Positions 18,183-27,748 of a stretch of DNA of 46,832 bases are shown piece by piece (the stretch's first letter is position 1; every line of letters begins with the position of its first letter). The notes under the pieces were generated by a model that made no database searches, was not told where the DNA came from, and saw only the letters and a program-made list of their open reading frames with translations. The translations under genes and the position numbers were made by a program. Source of the DNA: JAIOSM01 sp964593725 (GTDB lineage: Bacteria > Desulfobacterota > Desulfobacteria > Desulfobacterales > Desulfobacteraceae); the NCBI GenBank assembly GCA_964593725.1, contig CAZQJS010000018.1, positions 1-46,832 on the forward strand, given 5' to 3'.

Positions 18183-19475
18183 CTATGAACCCGATTCCAC
18201 GAGCCTTCCCATTGCACGGAAAAGAGAATATGTATGGATGATAATATCAGCTTCTGCCGAGGCAGCTTCTTTTCTTGCTTCAATGAGAACGGTTTCCCCG
18301 TTTAACACATCAAGCAGGGTTCTTCTGCCAAGTTTACGCTCTTTACGTGCAAGTTTGAGAAACTCTTCTGCTATATCTTCCTGGGAACGTAAAAGCCTGG
18401 AATTCTCATCCGCAGTTAAAATATTCTGCCATGCATTACGTACTTGTTCCAGAACCTTTTTTGTTATGTTAAGTTTCTGTTCCTTTGCAGCATTGAGTTC
18501 TGCTTTTGCAGCATTTGCTTTATTTATCTGAGATAATCCAAGATTAAACTTCCAGGAAAGCTCAAGTTTTGCTGTGGTGTCATGTCTTTTTTCCCGGATA
18601 CCACCGACATCCTCACGCCAGTCACTTTCAAGAACACCGTTTAATTTTGGAAGAGTGCTGGACTTTGTATATTTCAACCCTTGTTCAGCAACTTTGACTG
18701 CAAATTCAGCAGCCTTTATTTCCGGGCTGTATTGTAAAGCAATCTTTTCTGCCTCTTTAAGTGAAGGTGGCATATCAGAAGAAATAAATAAGCCAGTATC
18801 CTTTAAATCAGACACTTCATCGGCAGATCGGTTAAAAACTTTTTCCACCCGATTTTCTGCACCTTTAAAAGTACCATTGGCTTTAATAAGCGCTGCACCT
18901 GCCTTAAGAAGCTGGGCCTTTGCCTGGAGCACATCTGTTGAATAACCACGGCCCTTACTGATTCTTGCACTTTCCATATTGGTCTGTTTTTTAATATTAT
19001 TAAATGTCTGACGTGCATATTTGACCAGGGCTTGTGCCTGCTTCAATTTATAAAAGGCAGTAAACGCCTCAAGTATTACTTCCTGTCTGATATATTCTTC
19101 AATTGCAAGTTCTTTAAAATACGTAAAATCTGCATTTTTATAATTGGCATGGGTTGTACCAAAGTCGAACAGAACCTGGACAAGCCTTATATTGGTTCTT
19201 CTGGAATGCAAAGTATAGTCATCAACATTTTCCCATCTATACCGGGTATCCCCATAGGCACCAGACAACTCAAAATCAGGATAAAACAGGGCAAAAGCAG
19301 CTTTTTTCCTCTGGCTTGCCGAATCCACATCAAAGTTTGATGCTTTCAGACGGTTATCGGTTTTAAGTATCATGGCAACCGCATCATTTAAATCTTCAGC
19401 ATTGGCCGACGGAACTCCTGCCAGCGGAGCACATAGCGATATGACCAGAAAAAATGCAATTAATAATTGTTTCAC
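18183..19475 (-). CDS. TolC-family outer-membrane efflux protein
   Basis: First gene of the secretion operon, about 430 residues. A signal peptide (MKQLLIAFFLVISLCAPLAG to about SANA) is followed by two related halves of helical-barrel sequence, e.g. GAYGDTRYRWENVDDYTLHS and ESDWREDVGG for strand regions, and TKKVLEQVRNAWQN for the second-half helix. It should form the outer-membrane duct for the exporter. The frame opens with TTG at 19481, but GTG at 19475 has the GGGAGGG site at 8 bases and gives a normal signal peptide, so I prefer GTG. Confidence 0.9.
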   Translation of the reverse strand: MKQLLIAFFLVISLCAPLAGVPSANAEDLNDAVAMILKTDNRLKASNFDVDSASQRKKAAFALFYPDFELSGAYGDTRYRWENVDDYTLHSRRTNIRLVQVLFDFGTTHANYKNADFTYFKELAIEEYIRQEVILEAFTAFYKLKQAQALVKYARQTFNNIKKQTNMESARISKGRGYSTDVLQAKAQLLKAGAALIKANGTFKGAENRVEKVFNRSADEVSDLKDTGLFISSDMPPSLKEAEKIALQYSPEIKAAEFAVKVAEQGLKYTKSSTLPKLNGVLESDWREDVGGIREKRHDTTAKLELSWKFNLGLSQINKANAAKAELNAAKEQKLNITKKVLEQVRNAWQNILTADENSRLLRSQEDIAEEFLKLARKERKLGRRTLLDVLNGETVLIEARKEAASAEADIIIHTYSLFRAMGRLVESGS

Positions 19476-19663
19476 AAACAAATCCCTCCCTGCCTCTTTA
19501 TATGTTGTGATCGTGATTAAAATTCCCTTAAGCCTCTAGTCTAGTTGTATATTTTTTGTGCACCCTATCAGCTAATAAATTATAGATCGACCGGATAAAT
19601 AAAAAATATTCAATGATTTTATTTTTATCAATACAGGTTTCCGGACCATTAAAACCGAATGGA

Positions 19664-19692
19664 TTGATCGTAAAAACAAATGCTTATATAAA
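19664..19692 (+). promoter_or_regulatory. candidate sigma-70 promoter of the STAND-AraC regulator
   Basis: TTGATC (19664-19669) and TATAAA (19687-19692) are separated by exactly 17 bases, about 78 bases before the TTG start at 19770. The 294-base divergent gap also contains TATAAT on the opposite strand (bases 19579-19584), without a clear -35, which could serve the tolC-like gene. Confidence 0.55.
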
Positions 19693-19769
19693 AATACCTT
19701 TACAACAAATCTATTTTACAAATTTTGAATATTTAGTTATTATTCAAAAAAATAAGAAAGGGGTGATCA

Positions 19770-22700
19770 TTGGAAACATTTTTTGGCAGGAAAAAAGAGA
19801 TTAACAAACTTTTAACAGCTTTTAACCAGGCAAAAAAACATACCAGAAAAAATATCCTTATTTCCGGCTATGCAGGGGAAGGCAAGACAGCTCTTGTAAA
19901 CAACTTTGCCCTGAACGCTGAAAGCAAAGGAGCGGTTTTTGTCTATGGTAAAGCAAATGCCACCCATGGCAGCACCCCCTACTCAGCAATAACTCAAGCT
20001 TTAGGCATGCTTATTAAAAAAATGATTGCTGAAAATCCTGATGGAATTATTAAAATCAAGGTGCTGATTCAAAAAAGGCTTGCAGCATCATTGAATTATG
20101 CCTTGACCCTTGTCCCTGAACTCAAGTATTTTTTTGAAGAGATATCAGACCCTGAAGAATTCTATGCAAAGAGTGGTAAACATCATGCAAACATCCTACT
20201 GCTCTCTTTACTTGAAATTTTTACTGGTGCAAGGCCTCCCCTTATTTTTTTCCTTGACGACCTCCAATGGCTGGATACTGCATCCTATGAGTTCCTGCAA
20301 TATATTGCAATTAACGATTCACTAAAAAATTTTATGCTCATCATGGCCTTCAGGAGCAATATCAATCAAAAAAACAATTTTTTTAAAACCACCCTTAAAA
20401 GATACCGGGATCAGGACAACAGTATCAGCATTGTGCTCAAAGGATTAACCAGAAACGAAATCAAACGCTATCTGAAAAACCGTTTTAAAAGTTCCCGGGA
20501 TCTTACTCCCCTCAGTGATGCGTGTCACAATAAAACAGCAGGCAATCCATTTTACATGACCAGGCTTGTGGATGACCTGGTTGAAAAAGGTGCTATTAAA
20601 AATAATGACGGAGACTGGACCTATGATATCTCTTTTATCAGCAGGCTGAGTTTTTCTGAAAATGTAGCAGACCTGATCATAGCCAAACTGAAACGTCTTG
20701 CAGATGATTCTGTCATGGTGTTAAAGCATGGGACATGCATGAAGGAAGGCATATCCATTGAACTGCTTATGGCAAGCTCCGGATTTGAAGCTGAAAAAAT
20801 AGATACATTATTATGGAAGCCTTTACAGCTTAATTTCCTTAATAAAACAAGTGACTGTTACCACTTCTCCCATGATAGAATCCTTGAAAGTGTTGAAACA
20901 TTGATATCAGAAAAAGAAAAAATTTCAATACATAAAAAACTTGTGCAGTTCTATCTGGCAAAAGATCACCATGGAGTGCTTGCAAATGACATCTTCACCC
21001 TTCTGCATCACTACTCATTTTATCAGAATACAATTACAGATCCGGAAACAAAGGAAAAAATGTCCAGACTCTATTTCAGAGCAGGGACAAGGGCAGGCAG
21101 GCAATCAGCAAATGACCTGGCCCTCAGCTACTATATTTCCGGAAAAGAACACTTCCCGGGAAATATATGGCAGAAGGATTATGATCTTGCATTAAATTTC
21201 TGCAATAACGCTGCCAGATGCGCCTACCTTGCAAGTGACTTTTCAACAGCGGAAAAAATTTTTCAGGAGGTGGATTTAAATGTCACTTCAGTCAGGGACA
21301 GCCTGGAAATTGAACTTGTAAAAATCCCGTGCTACCAGGCCACTGAAAATCCAAGAAAGGCACTGGGCACCGGGCTTACAGCCTTACAATCCCTGGGTGT
21401 TAAACTCTCTGCCAATCCCTTCAGATTAACGATCCTTTATCATATTCTAAAAACCTGGCTCAAACTCATTCTTACCCGGTCTCTATCCCGAAAACAAAAA
21501 AACATGGCTAAAGACTCAACCCAATACTATATAGTAAAAATTATTGCGGCCATGGGACCTTCAATGTTCTTTTTTTCGCCCCGTAAAATCCTTCCCATAG
21601 CCTTATCCATTGGTCTTGATTATAACCTCAAATATGGCTGTATGGAAGATACGTCATCCTATTATATTCTGTTCGGCATGCTGCTTAACAACCTGACTGA
21701 TTCCATCAGACATGGCAGGAAACTCAGGAAATCAGCCAGGAAAATCAGCCGGGAATTCAGCAATGACGAACTCAAAGGCAAAGAGATGTTCCTTGCCACA
21801 GTTTTCATGGACCACTGGGATACATCTATGATGGGAACGGTTACAGCTTTTGAAGCTGGAGAGGCCTTCTGTCTGCGCCATGAAGAACATGATTATTACG
21901 CTTTTAACGCGGTTTTTTGTATGAATTGCCTGTTTATCAGCGGCACCTGCCTTAAAACTGTACTTGACCAGTTTCTTATTAAAAAAAAAATATTAACCAG
22001 ACTGGATCATAAATATGCCCTGACATTAACCGGTGTAATGGCACTTGGTATGGAAAATCTTTTAAAAGGCAGTATGCGGCCATGGATAATAAAAGAGGAT
22101 TTCTTTACTGAAAGCCTTCTTGAGCCAATGGAAAAAGAGATATTATTTGATGTTCACTTCTATAAACTCTGCATTGCTTTTTTTTGCGGCAGAATGGATA
22201 CAGCATCTGAAATCAAGGAAAATTTAGAACCATATGTTGAAGCAGAATATGGTCAGCCAACCTATTACTATTTTCACTTTTTAGAAGCTCTCATTAATAT
22301 TTATCAACACCAGAACCGGAAAAAAATTAAAGCAGGCCTTGGCAGACTTAAAAAATATGCCGGGTACAACCCTTTAGTTTATAAAAGTAAATACCTCATT
22401 GCCATGGCTGAACATATGAGGACCAAAGGTAATCTCCGGGCATCTGCAAAATTATATGATGAATCACTGCAAGTATCCGAAAAATTTAACAATCTGTTTG
22501 AACAAGCCTTTGCCCTTGAGAAACTTGGTCTAATTGAACAGCAAAGGGGAAAAGACGATGCTGCAAAAGACTGCTTTCAAAAAGCTGTTAATCTATATAA
22601 GGAATGGGGCCTGAAATGGAGACACAATCTCTTTGATTTCAACCCTGAAAAAAACAAACCGTTTAAAAACATACCGCCCGGCAGGGATAATCAGAGGATA

Positions 22701-23495
22701 AAGAATCATTCTCTTGTTAAAATGATTGACAGGGATCTCTGGCTGATAAAAAAAACAAGTGGTGCTGACAATATACATATTGCAATAAAGATGTCAGGAA
22801 AATGGAAGAGTATTGTGAATATTCTGGACAATGAAATAAACCAGCCCGTAACCTTTGTTGAGCTGCCTGAAAAAATTCTTACCTTTGCCTGTGCAACAGA
22901 AGAGATCCTTATCATAAATAAAGAAAATATAAAAACACAATTTTTTGATACATTTTACCTGGAAAAATACAGGCCTTTATCCTGCATGGTTATTCCAGAA
23001 GGGAAAACCAGGGCAGTTTATATTGAAAATCATTCTGAAAACATGGAAATGGAGACATTAACCAGGCTAAGCAGGCAGATATTCCAGAAGGTTAAAACAG
23101 ACAAAACTCCCAGGCCCGGACCCTCTTATAAAGATAAAACCGCTATGCACCGACTTCAGGAATGCTGCAGAGAACTCCAGGAATATATGAAGGATAAAAA
23201 AGCTTATCAAAACATGGAATTGAACCTGGCATCCCTTGCAAAGGAGACCAGTATATCACAAAGGATGATCACAAACTCCATAAACACAATCCTTAACCAG
23301 AATTTCCATACATTTATTAACAATTATCGTATTGAAGAGGTAAAAAAGGAATTACGCGAACCTTTAAACAGCAAAAAAAGTATTCTGGATATTGCCTTTG
23401 CAGCAGGTTTCAGTTCAAAATCCACATTTAATGATATTTTTAAAAAAAGTGTGGGCATGACACCTTCCAAATTCAGAAAGGCAGACATGGAATAA
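19770..23495 (+). CDS. STAND-type ATPase regulator with TPR, GAF-like and C-terminal AraC DNA-binding domains
   Basis: A 1241-residue protein. An AAA_16/STAND ATPase fills about residues 1-330, with Walker A GYAGEGKT at 33-40 and Walker B LIFFLDD at 158-164. A long helical TPR-like region covers about 400-950. A divergent GAF-like domain lies at about 985-1110 (VIPEGKTRAVYIENHSE near its end). An AraC-type DNA-binding domain forms the last 100 residues (SILDIAFAAGFSSKSTFND, then VGMTPSKFR). Such ATPases usually end in a LuxR HTH or a kinase. Start is TTG at 19770 with AAAGGGGTG upstream. Divergence from the secretion operon suggests it regulates that operon; the ligand is unknown. Confidence 0.88.
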   Translation: METFFGRKKEINKLLTAFNQAKKHTRKNILISGYAGEGKTALVNNFALNAESKGAVFVYGKANATHGSTPYSAITQALGMLIKKMIAENPDGIIKIKVLIQKRLAASLNYALTLVPELKYFFEEISDPEEFYAKSGKHHANILLLSLLEIFTGARPPLIFFLDDLQWLDTASYEFLQYIAINDSLKNFMLIMAFRSNINQKNNFFKTTLKRYRDQDNSISIVLKGLTRNEIKRYLKNRFKSSRDLTPLSDACHNKTAGNPFYMTRLVDDLVEKGAIKNNDGDWTYDISFISRLSFSENVADLIIAKLKRLADDSVMVLKHGTCMKEGISIELLMASSGFEAEKIDTLLWKPLQLNFLNKTSDCYHFSHDRILESVETLISEKEKISIHKKLVQFYLAKDHHGVLANDIFTLLHHYSFYQNTITDPETKEKMSRLYFRAGTRAGRQSANDLALSYYISGKEHFPGNIWQKDYDLALNFCNNAARCAYLASDFSTAEKIFQEVDLNVTSVRDSLEIELVKIPCYQATENPRKALGTGLTALQSLGVKLSANPFRLTILYHILKTWLKLILTRSLSRKQKNMAKDSTQYYIVKIIAAMGPSMFFFSPRKILPIALSIGLDYNLKYGCMEDTSSYYILFGMLLNNLTDSIRHGRKLRKSARKISREFSNDELKGKEMFLATVFMDHWDTSMMGTVTAFEAGEAFCLRHEEHDYYAFNAVFCMNCLFISGTCLKTVLDQFLIKKKILTRLDHKYALTLTGVMALGMENLLKGSMRPWIIKEDFFTESLLEPMEKEILFDVHFYKLCIAFFCGRMDTASEIKENLEPYVEAEYGQPTYYYFHFLEALINIYQHQNRKKIKAGLGRLKKYAGYNPLVYKSKYLIAMAEHMRTKGNLRASAKLYDESLQVSEKFNNLFEQAFALEKLGLIEQQRGKDDAAKDCFQKAVNLYKEWGLKWRHNLFDFNPEKNKPFKNIPPGRDNQRIKNHSLVKMIDRDLWLIKKTSGADNIHIAIKMSGKWKSIVNILDNEINQPVTFVELPEKILTFACATEEILIINKENIKTQFFDTFYLEKYRPLSCMVIPEGKTRAVYIENHSENMEMETLTRLSRQIFQKVKTDKTPRPGPSYKDKTAMHRLQECCRELQEYMKDKKAYQNMELNLASLAKETSISQRMITNSINTILNQNFHTFINNYRIEEVKKELREPLNSKKSILDIAFAAGFSSKSTFNDIFKKSVGMTPSKFRKADME

Positions 23496-23538
23496 TTATA
23501 TACTGAAATTTTCATATCAATAAAGGTTTATTCCGGGT

Positions 23539-24378
23539 TTAAAGATCAATGCATTTGCCAAGGATTGTGTTCCAGATACCGTCGGGGCAGGTGTGTTCAA
23601 TTATTTTCACAGGCTTTTTTACAAGGGATTTTAATATTATTTTTGCCTGGGTTCTTAAAAGTCCTGAAAGTATAAACCATTTTTTTGTTAAAAACCCTTT
23701 CTGTTCTATTATATCTTTCATGACATCAAAGTGGATATTTGCAACAACAACATGGGCGTTCAGGTTTATAAACTCTTCACCCCTTGCCCGGGCAACAAGG
23801 ATTTTTTCTTCACAAAAGTTAAGTTGAACATTCTTAAGTGTTGTTTCTGCTGCAAGAAAATTAAAATCACATGCCAGTACTGTTTCTGCGCCCAGCATTA
23901 CAGCTCCTACTGATAAAAGGCCTGTACCCGAGCCAATGTCCATGACCCTTAATTTTTTATTGGTTTTTAACAGTCTTTTAAGCATTGAAAAGCACTCTTC
24001 TGTTGTGGTGTGTTTCCCGGTTCCAAACACAACACCTGGATCAAGGATAAGATGTTTTTGATCAGTGCTGTTCATCAGAGGCTTTTCCCATGGAGGCGAT
24101 ATTAAAATATCTTCAATAACATAGGGTTTGATCTTATCTCCATGCCATTGAGCATAGGTCATCTCATAGCGTTCCATGAATTCTATGTTTTTGTTTTTTA
24201 AAAGAGTTGTCTTTACAAGCTTGTCAGCAGGTCTGGAAAAAAACAGAAAAGAACTGTCCTGTTCAATCCAGTTGCCAAGAAAGTTGGGGGTATTACTGAA
24301 CTGTATGCCTTCAGGATCAACTATACCTTCAAAATAATATATATAAAGATTGTCCGATGGTTTGATCTGTTCTGCCAT
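23539..24378 (-). CDS. PrmA-like SAM-dependent methyltransferase (paralogue)
   Basis: A 279-residue protein with the L11-methyltransferase core: DPGVVFGTGKHTTTEEC, then the SAM-binding loop VMDIGSGTGLLSVGA, ACDFN for the acidic ribose-binding residue, and VVANIHFDVM at the usual N-P/N-I motif place. The N-terminal substrate domain is much diverged from PrmA and from its divergent neighbour at 24441. It probably methylates another protein, or duplicates PrmA function. It is convergent with the regulator at 19770; no strong terminator is visible in the 43-base gap. Confidence 0.8.
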   Translation of the reverse strand: MAEQIKPSDNLYIYYFEGIVDPEGIQFSNTPNFLGNWIEQDSSFLFFSRPADKLVKTTLLKNKNIEFMERYEMTYAQWHGDKIKPYVIEDILISPPWEKPLMNSTDQKHLILDPGVVFGTGKHTTTEECFSMLKRLLKTNKKLRVMDIGSGTGLLSVGAVMLGAETVLACDFNFLAAETTLKNVQLNFCEEKILVARARGEEFINLNAHVVVANIHFDVMKDIIEQKGFLTKKWFILSGLLRTQAKIILKSLVKKPVKIIEHTCPDGIWNTILGKCIDL

Positions 24379-24440
24379 GTTTTGCCTTATTATTAAAAGT
24401 CTGATAAATATCAGATTTACATTTAAAAGGTAAATATATT

Positions 24441-25358
24441 ATGAAATGGCTGCATATTAAAGCAATATTTGAATCAGAGAATATTGACCTTGCAGGAGAA
24501 CTTGTTGCAGAGATTTTTTTCTCCATTGGATTAAATGGTGTTGAGTGCAATATCCCGATTCCAGGCTCTTGTTTTAATAAAAACATCAAGGAAAATTACA
24601 TTGCAGCCTATATCCCCGCAACTGATCTGTCCGGTGAAAAATTAAAAAAAATCAAGACAAAGGCATTGCTGCTTAAAAACCAGGCCATTAATGTAAAAAT
24701 AACAACCAGCATTGTTGACGAACAAGAGTGGGCAGAATCATGGAAGGAATTTTTCCATGTTACAAGAATTACTGACAGGATAGTTGTTAAACCGGAATGG
24801 AGAGAGTATGCCGCAGAAAACAATGAAATTGTGATTAACATTGACCCTGGCATGGCATTTGGGACAGGGACCCATCCCACAACAGCACTGTGCCTTCAAA
24901 TGATGGAACAATATATAAAAAAAGGATGCTCTTTTCTGGATGTGGGTACAGGTTCGGGCATTCTGATGATTGCAGGAGCAAGGCTAGGTGCAGAGTATGG
25001 AACCGGGATTGACAATGACGAAATTGCAGTGAAAATTGCAAAGGAAAATTTGAGAAAAAACAATATCGACTCTGAAAGATTTAAGATAGAATTAAATACC
25101 ATTACAACGCCTGAAGGGGCTTTCAAGAGTTCAAGGTTTGATATTATATGTGTCAATATCCTTGCCCATATAATTATTGATATCATGCCTTTTATATTCA
25201 GACTGCTTAATCCCGGAGGAATGGCCATTCTTTCCGGGATTATTAAAGAAAAAGAAAAGCCTGTTCTCAATTGTATACAGGAGAACAGGCTTAAGATAGT
25301 TGATATTATACCCAAAGAGGAGTGGGTTGCAATTTCGGTAAAATCACCATTACCCTGA
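24441..25358 (+). CDS. prmA: ribosomal protein L11 methyltransferase
   Basis: A 305-residue protein with both parts of PrmA: an N-terminal substrate-recognition domain (MKWLHIKAIFESENIDLAG and following) and a Rossmann methyltransferase domain from about residue 130. Motifs are DPGMAFGTGTHPTTALCL, FLDVGTGSGILMIAGA, GIDNDE and CVNILAHII, which match PrmA closely. It trimethylates ribosomal protein L11 in other bacteria. The length is normal. ATG at 24441 is 62 bases from the divergent paralogue. Its end overlaps the convergent deacetylase-like gene by 9 bases. Confidence 0.88.
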   Translation: MKWLHIKAIFESENIDLAGELVAEIFFSIGLNGVECNIPIPGSCFNKNIKENYIAAYIPATDLSGEKLKKIKTKALLLKNQAINVKITTSIVDEQEWAESWKEFFHVTRITDRIVVKPEWREYAAENNEIVINIDPGMAFGTGTHPTTALCLQMMEQYIKKGCSFLDVGTGSGILMIAGARLGAEYGTGIDNDEIAVKIAKENLRKNNIDSERFKIELNTITTPEGAFKSSRFDIICVNILAHIIIDIMPFIFRLLNPGGMAILSGIIKEKEKPVLNCIQENRLKIVDIIPKEEWVAISVKSPLP

Positions 25359-26417
25359 AACTTTTGCAGTTAATGTTGATGCCGGCACAAGCTGAACCCT
25401 CTTTTTTATCCAGGAGATATTCTTTCTAAGGGTTTCTGCTGTTGCTCCGTATGGATGTGCAATACCTATGGCTGCACCATGCTTCTTTGCTTTTCTTATC
25501 AGCTGCCGTATCTGCCCCATGATATATTCTGACTCCTGGATATTGTCTATGAATATATCACGCTGGCCAAAATCCAGCCGTAAAAGAGATGCAGAAGAAG
25601 CGCATTTGGTTCTGCCCGAAGTTATACTGTCAATGAAAAAAAGATCACGCTTTTTTAATATTGTAAACACCTGGTTCATCTTTGCAGACATGGGAGTCAG
25701 CCTTGATCCCATATGATTATTAACCCCGACAATAAAAGGCACTGCATCAAGGTCTTTCCTTAACTGCTCAAGGAGCTGATCAGGTGTCATGGCAGAAAGA
25801 AGGCTTCCCGGGCCCGGGTTCACCTTTGGATACTCCACTGGCTCCATGGGAAGATGCAGCATTATCTGATGCCCGCTGTTATGGAGTTCAACAGCAAGTT
25901 CCCTTCCGTGGGGCGAGAAGGGCAGAACCGAAAAAGTGATATTATTATCAAGCTTTGCAAGGGTTCTTGCGTTTCTTCTGTGGTATCCTATGTCATCAAT
26001 AATGATTGCTACCAGGGGAAGTCCGTTCTTCTTGATCACAGGCTTAACTACAACAGGTTTTTTTATCTTTGCTGCAGAAGGGATTGAAGATACGTCATCA
26101 TCAAACACCTCAAACCTGACCTTGTGTTCATCAGGGGTGCTCTCCGGCTTTTTTTCAGGTTTTGCAGGAACGCTTTTTTCAGGTTTTGGCTGTTGTGGTT
26201 TAACTGCCTTATGTGCCGGCTTTTTCTCTTTAATCTGTTCTGTTTTTTTATTATCATGGACCTGATTGATATAAATATCAGCAACCATGGCAATGGTTAC
26301 TGCTATGAAAACCAGGATGATTATTCCCAATACTATTTTTTTAAGCTCTTTAATTACTGAATTATTCTTTTTCCGGGCTGTTTTTCTCTTTTTTGCCGGT
26401 TTCTTCTTTTTTGCCAT
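25350..26417 (-). CDS. divergent polysaccharide deacetylase (YibQ family)
   Basis: A 355-residue protein. A very basic N-terminus (MAKKKKPAKKRKTARKK) leads into a single membrane anchor at about 27-50. A Lys/Pro-rich periplasmic linker to about residue 130 is followed by the divergent polysaccharide deacetylase (DUF610) domain: VAIIIDDIGYHRRNA, ITFSVLPFSPH, QIMLHLPMEP, VGVNNHMGSRLT, and IGIAHPYGAT. The domain is commonly linked to envC/ctpA genes and is inferred to act on the envelope. Its start lies inside the end of the ctpA-like gene (56-base overlap). Last gene of the ftsE-to-yibQ cluster. Confidence 0.9.
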   Translation of the reverse strand: MAKKKKPAKKRKTARKKNNSVIKELKKIVLGIIILVFIAVTIAMVADIYINQVHDNKKTEQIKEKKPAHKAVKPQQPKPEKSVPAKPEKKPESTPDEHKVRFEVFDDDVSSIPSAAKIKKPVVVKPVIKKNGLPLVAIIIDDIGYHRRNARTLAKLDNNITFSVLPFSPHGRELAVELHNSGHQIMLHLPMEPVEYPKVNPGPGSLLSAMTPDQLLEQLRKDLDAVPFIVGVNNHMGSRLTPMSAKMNQVFTILKKRDLFFIDSITSGRTKCASSASLLRLDFGQRDIFIDNIQESEYIMGQIRQLIRKAKKHGAAIGIAHPYGATAETLRKNISWIKKRVQLVPASTLTAKVSG

Positions 26418-27747
26418 TTAATTTATTAAAAACTCCATAACTGATTAAAATATCAAGCGCTCTATTTATCTGAATATCTTTTTTCAATCTTTTCAGATTA
26501 AGCAGACCATGTCCTTTTTTTCTTTTGTTTTGTTTAACCTTTTTATCTTTTTTCTTTTCAGGTTCCAGGTGGTTTACCAGGTTTTTCTCCTTTACCAGTC
26601 TGTCAAATGCGATCTCCTCTTTATCCATGATCTTCGGCATTATCCCTGCCGGAACCACAATGTCAGGTTCAATACCCTTTGCCTGGATAGACCGGCCACT
26701 GGGTGTATAATACCTTGCAATTGTATATTTAATTCCATAGCCGTTTTCAAGTGGCATAACAGTCTGAACAGATGCCTTGCCAAAGGAAGTTGTTCCCAGA
26801 ATTAATGCTCTGCCATTATCCTGGAGTGCACCTGCAACAATCTCCGACGCGCTGGCACTGCCTCCATTGATCAGCACTATAATGGGTTGATTCCGGTGTA
26901 AAACAACATTAGGCGTGGCATTGAACACCTCTTTGTCCTGTTTGCGCCTGCCCTTTGTAATGAGTATTTTGCCATGGTCAAGAAAAAGATCAGAAACCTT
27001 GATTGCCTGGTCAAGAAGCCCGCCCGGATTATGCCTTAAATCCAGTATAAGTCCATTTAATGAATCATCCTTTTTACCACTAAAATTTTTAATGGCCTTT
27101 TTAACATCATCAGCTGTATTTTTCCTGAAATTTGTTATCCTGATATAACCGTATCCAGGTTTCAAACTTGTACTTTTAACGCTGTTCATGGGTATGGTAT
27201 CCCGTTTAAGGTGCAGTACAATGGGTTCTGGTGCACCAGCCCTTACCAGGGTAATGTCAATTTTTCTGCCCCTGGGGCCCCTCATGAGTTTGACTGCTTC
27301 CCAGAGAGCCATGCCCCTTGTGGATTTATCATCGATCTTAATTATGATATCTCCTGCCTGGATTCCTGCTGCATAGGCAGGTGTACCCTCAATTGGCGAA
27401 ATTACTGTGAGCAAACCCTTTTCCAGACTGATAACTATGCCGATGCCGCTGAATTTACCCCGGGTGTCATCCTGGAGTTTTTCAAATGCTTCCGGCGGCA
27501 TAAATGTTGAATGGGGATCAAGGTTTTCGACCATGCCTTTTATAGCGTTGTGCACCAGCTTTTCCGTGTCAACCTCATCAACATAATTGTTTTCAAGCTC
27601 TTCTAAAATTTCAGTGAAGAGTTTAATGGATTTATAACTTTTATCACTCTCTGCTGCCAGAGGGGGTAAAATGCATATGGCTATAAAGAAAACAAGCACT
27701 GTCACCTTTACAAATAAATATGAACAACATTTTCTGGCCATTACCAT
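26362..27747 (-). CDS. carboxyl-terminal processing protease, S41 family
   Basis: A 461-residue periplasmic protease. A signal or anchor sequence covers residues 10-31, a PDZ domain about 90-175 (FSGIGIVISLEKGLLTV), and the tail-specific protease core about 190-380. Catalytic Ser299 and Lys324 appear in GGSASASEIVAGAL and TTSFGKASVQ, correctly 25 residues apart. The C-terminal 80 residues are Lys-rich. CtpA-type enzymes trim or degrade envelope proteins, often peptidoglycan hydrolases or their regulators, which fits its place after the envC-like gene. The stop of envC is one base before this ATG. Confidence 0.93.
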   Translation of the reverse strand: MVMARKCCSYLFVKVTVLVFFIAICILPPLAAESDKSYKSIKLFTEILEELENNYVDEVDTEKLVHNAIKGMVENLDPHSTFMPPEAFEKLQDDTRGKFSGIGIVISLEKGLLTVISPIEGTPAYAAGIQAGDIIIKIDDKSTRGMALWEAVKLMRGPRGRKIDITLVRAGAPEPIVLHLKRDTIPMNSVKSTSLKPGYGYIRITNFRKNTADDVKKAIKNFSGKKDDSLNGLILDLRHNPGGLLDQAIKVSDLFLDHGKILITKGRRKQDKEVFNATPNVVLHRNQPIIVLINGGSASASEIVAGALQDNGRALILGTTSFGKASVQTVMPLENGYGIKYTIARYYTPSGRSIQAKGIEPDIVVPAGIMPKIMDKEEIAFDRLVKEKNLVNHLEPEKKKDKKVKQNKRKKGHGLLNLKRLKKDIQINRALDILISYGVFNKLNGKKEETGKKEKNSPEKE

Positions 27748-27748
27748 C

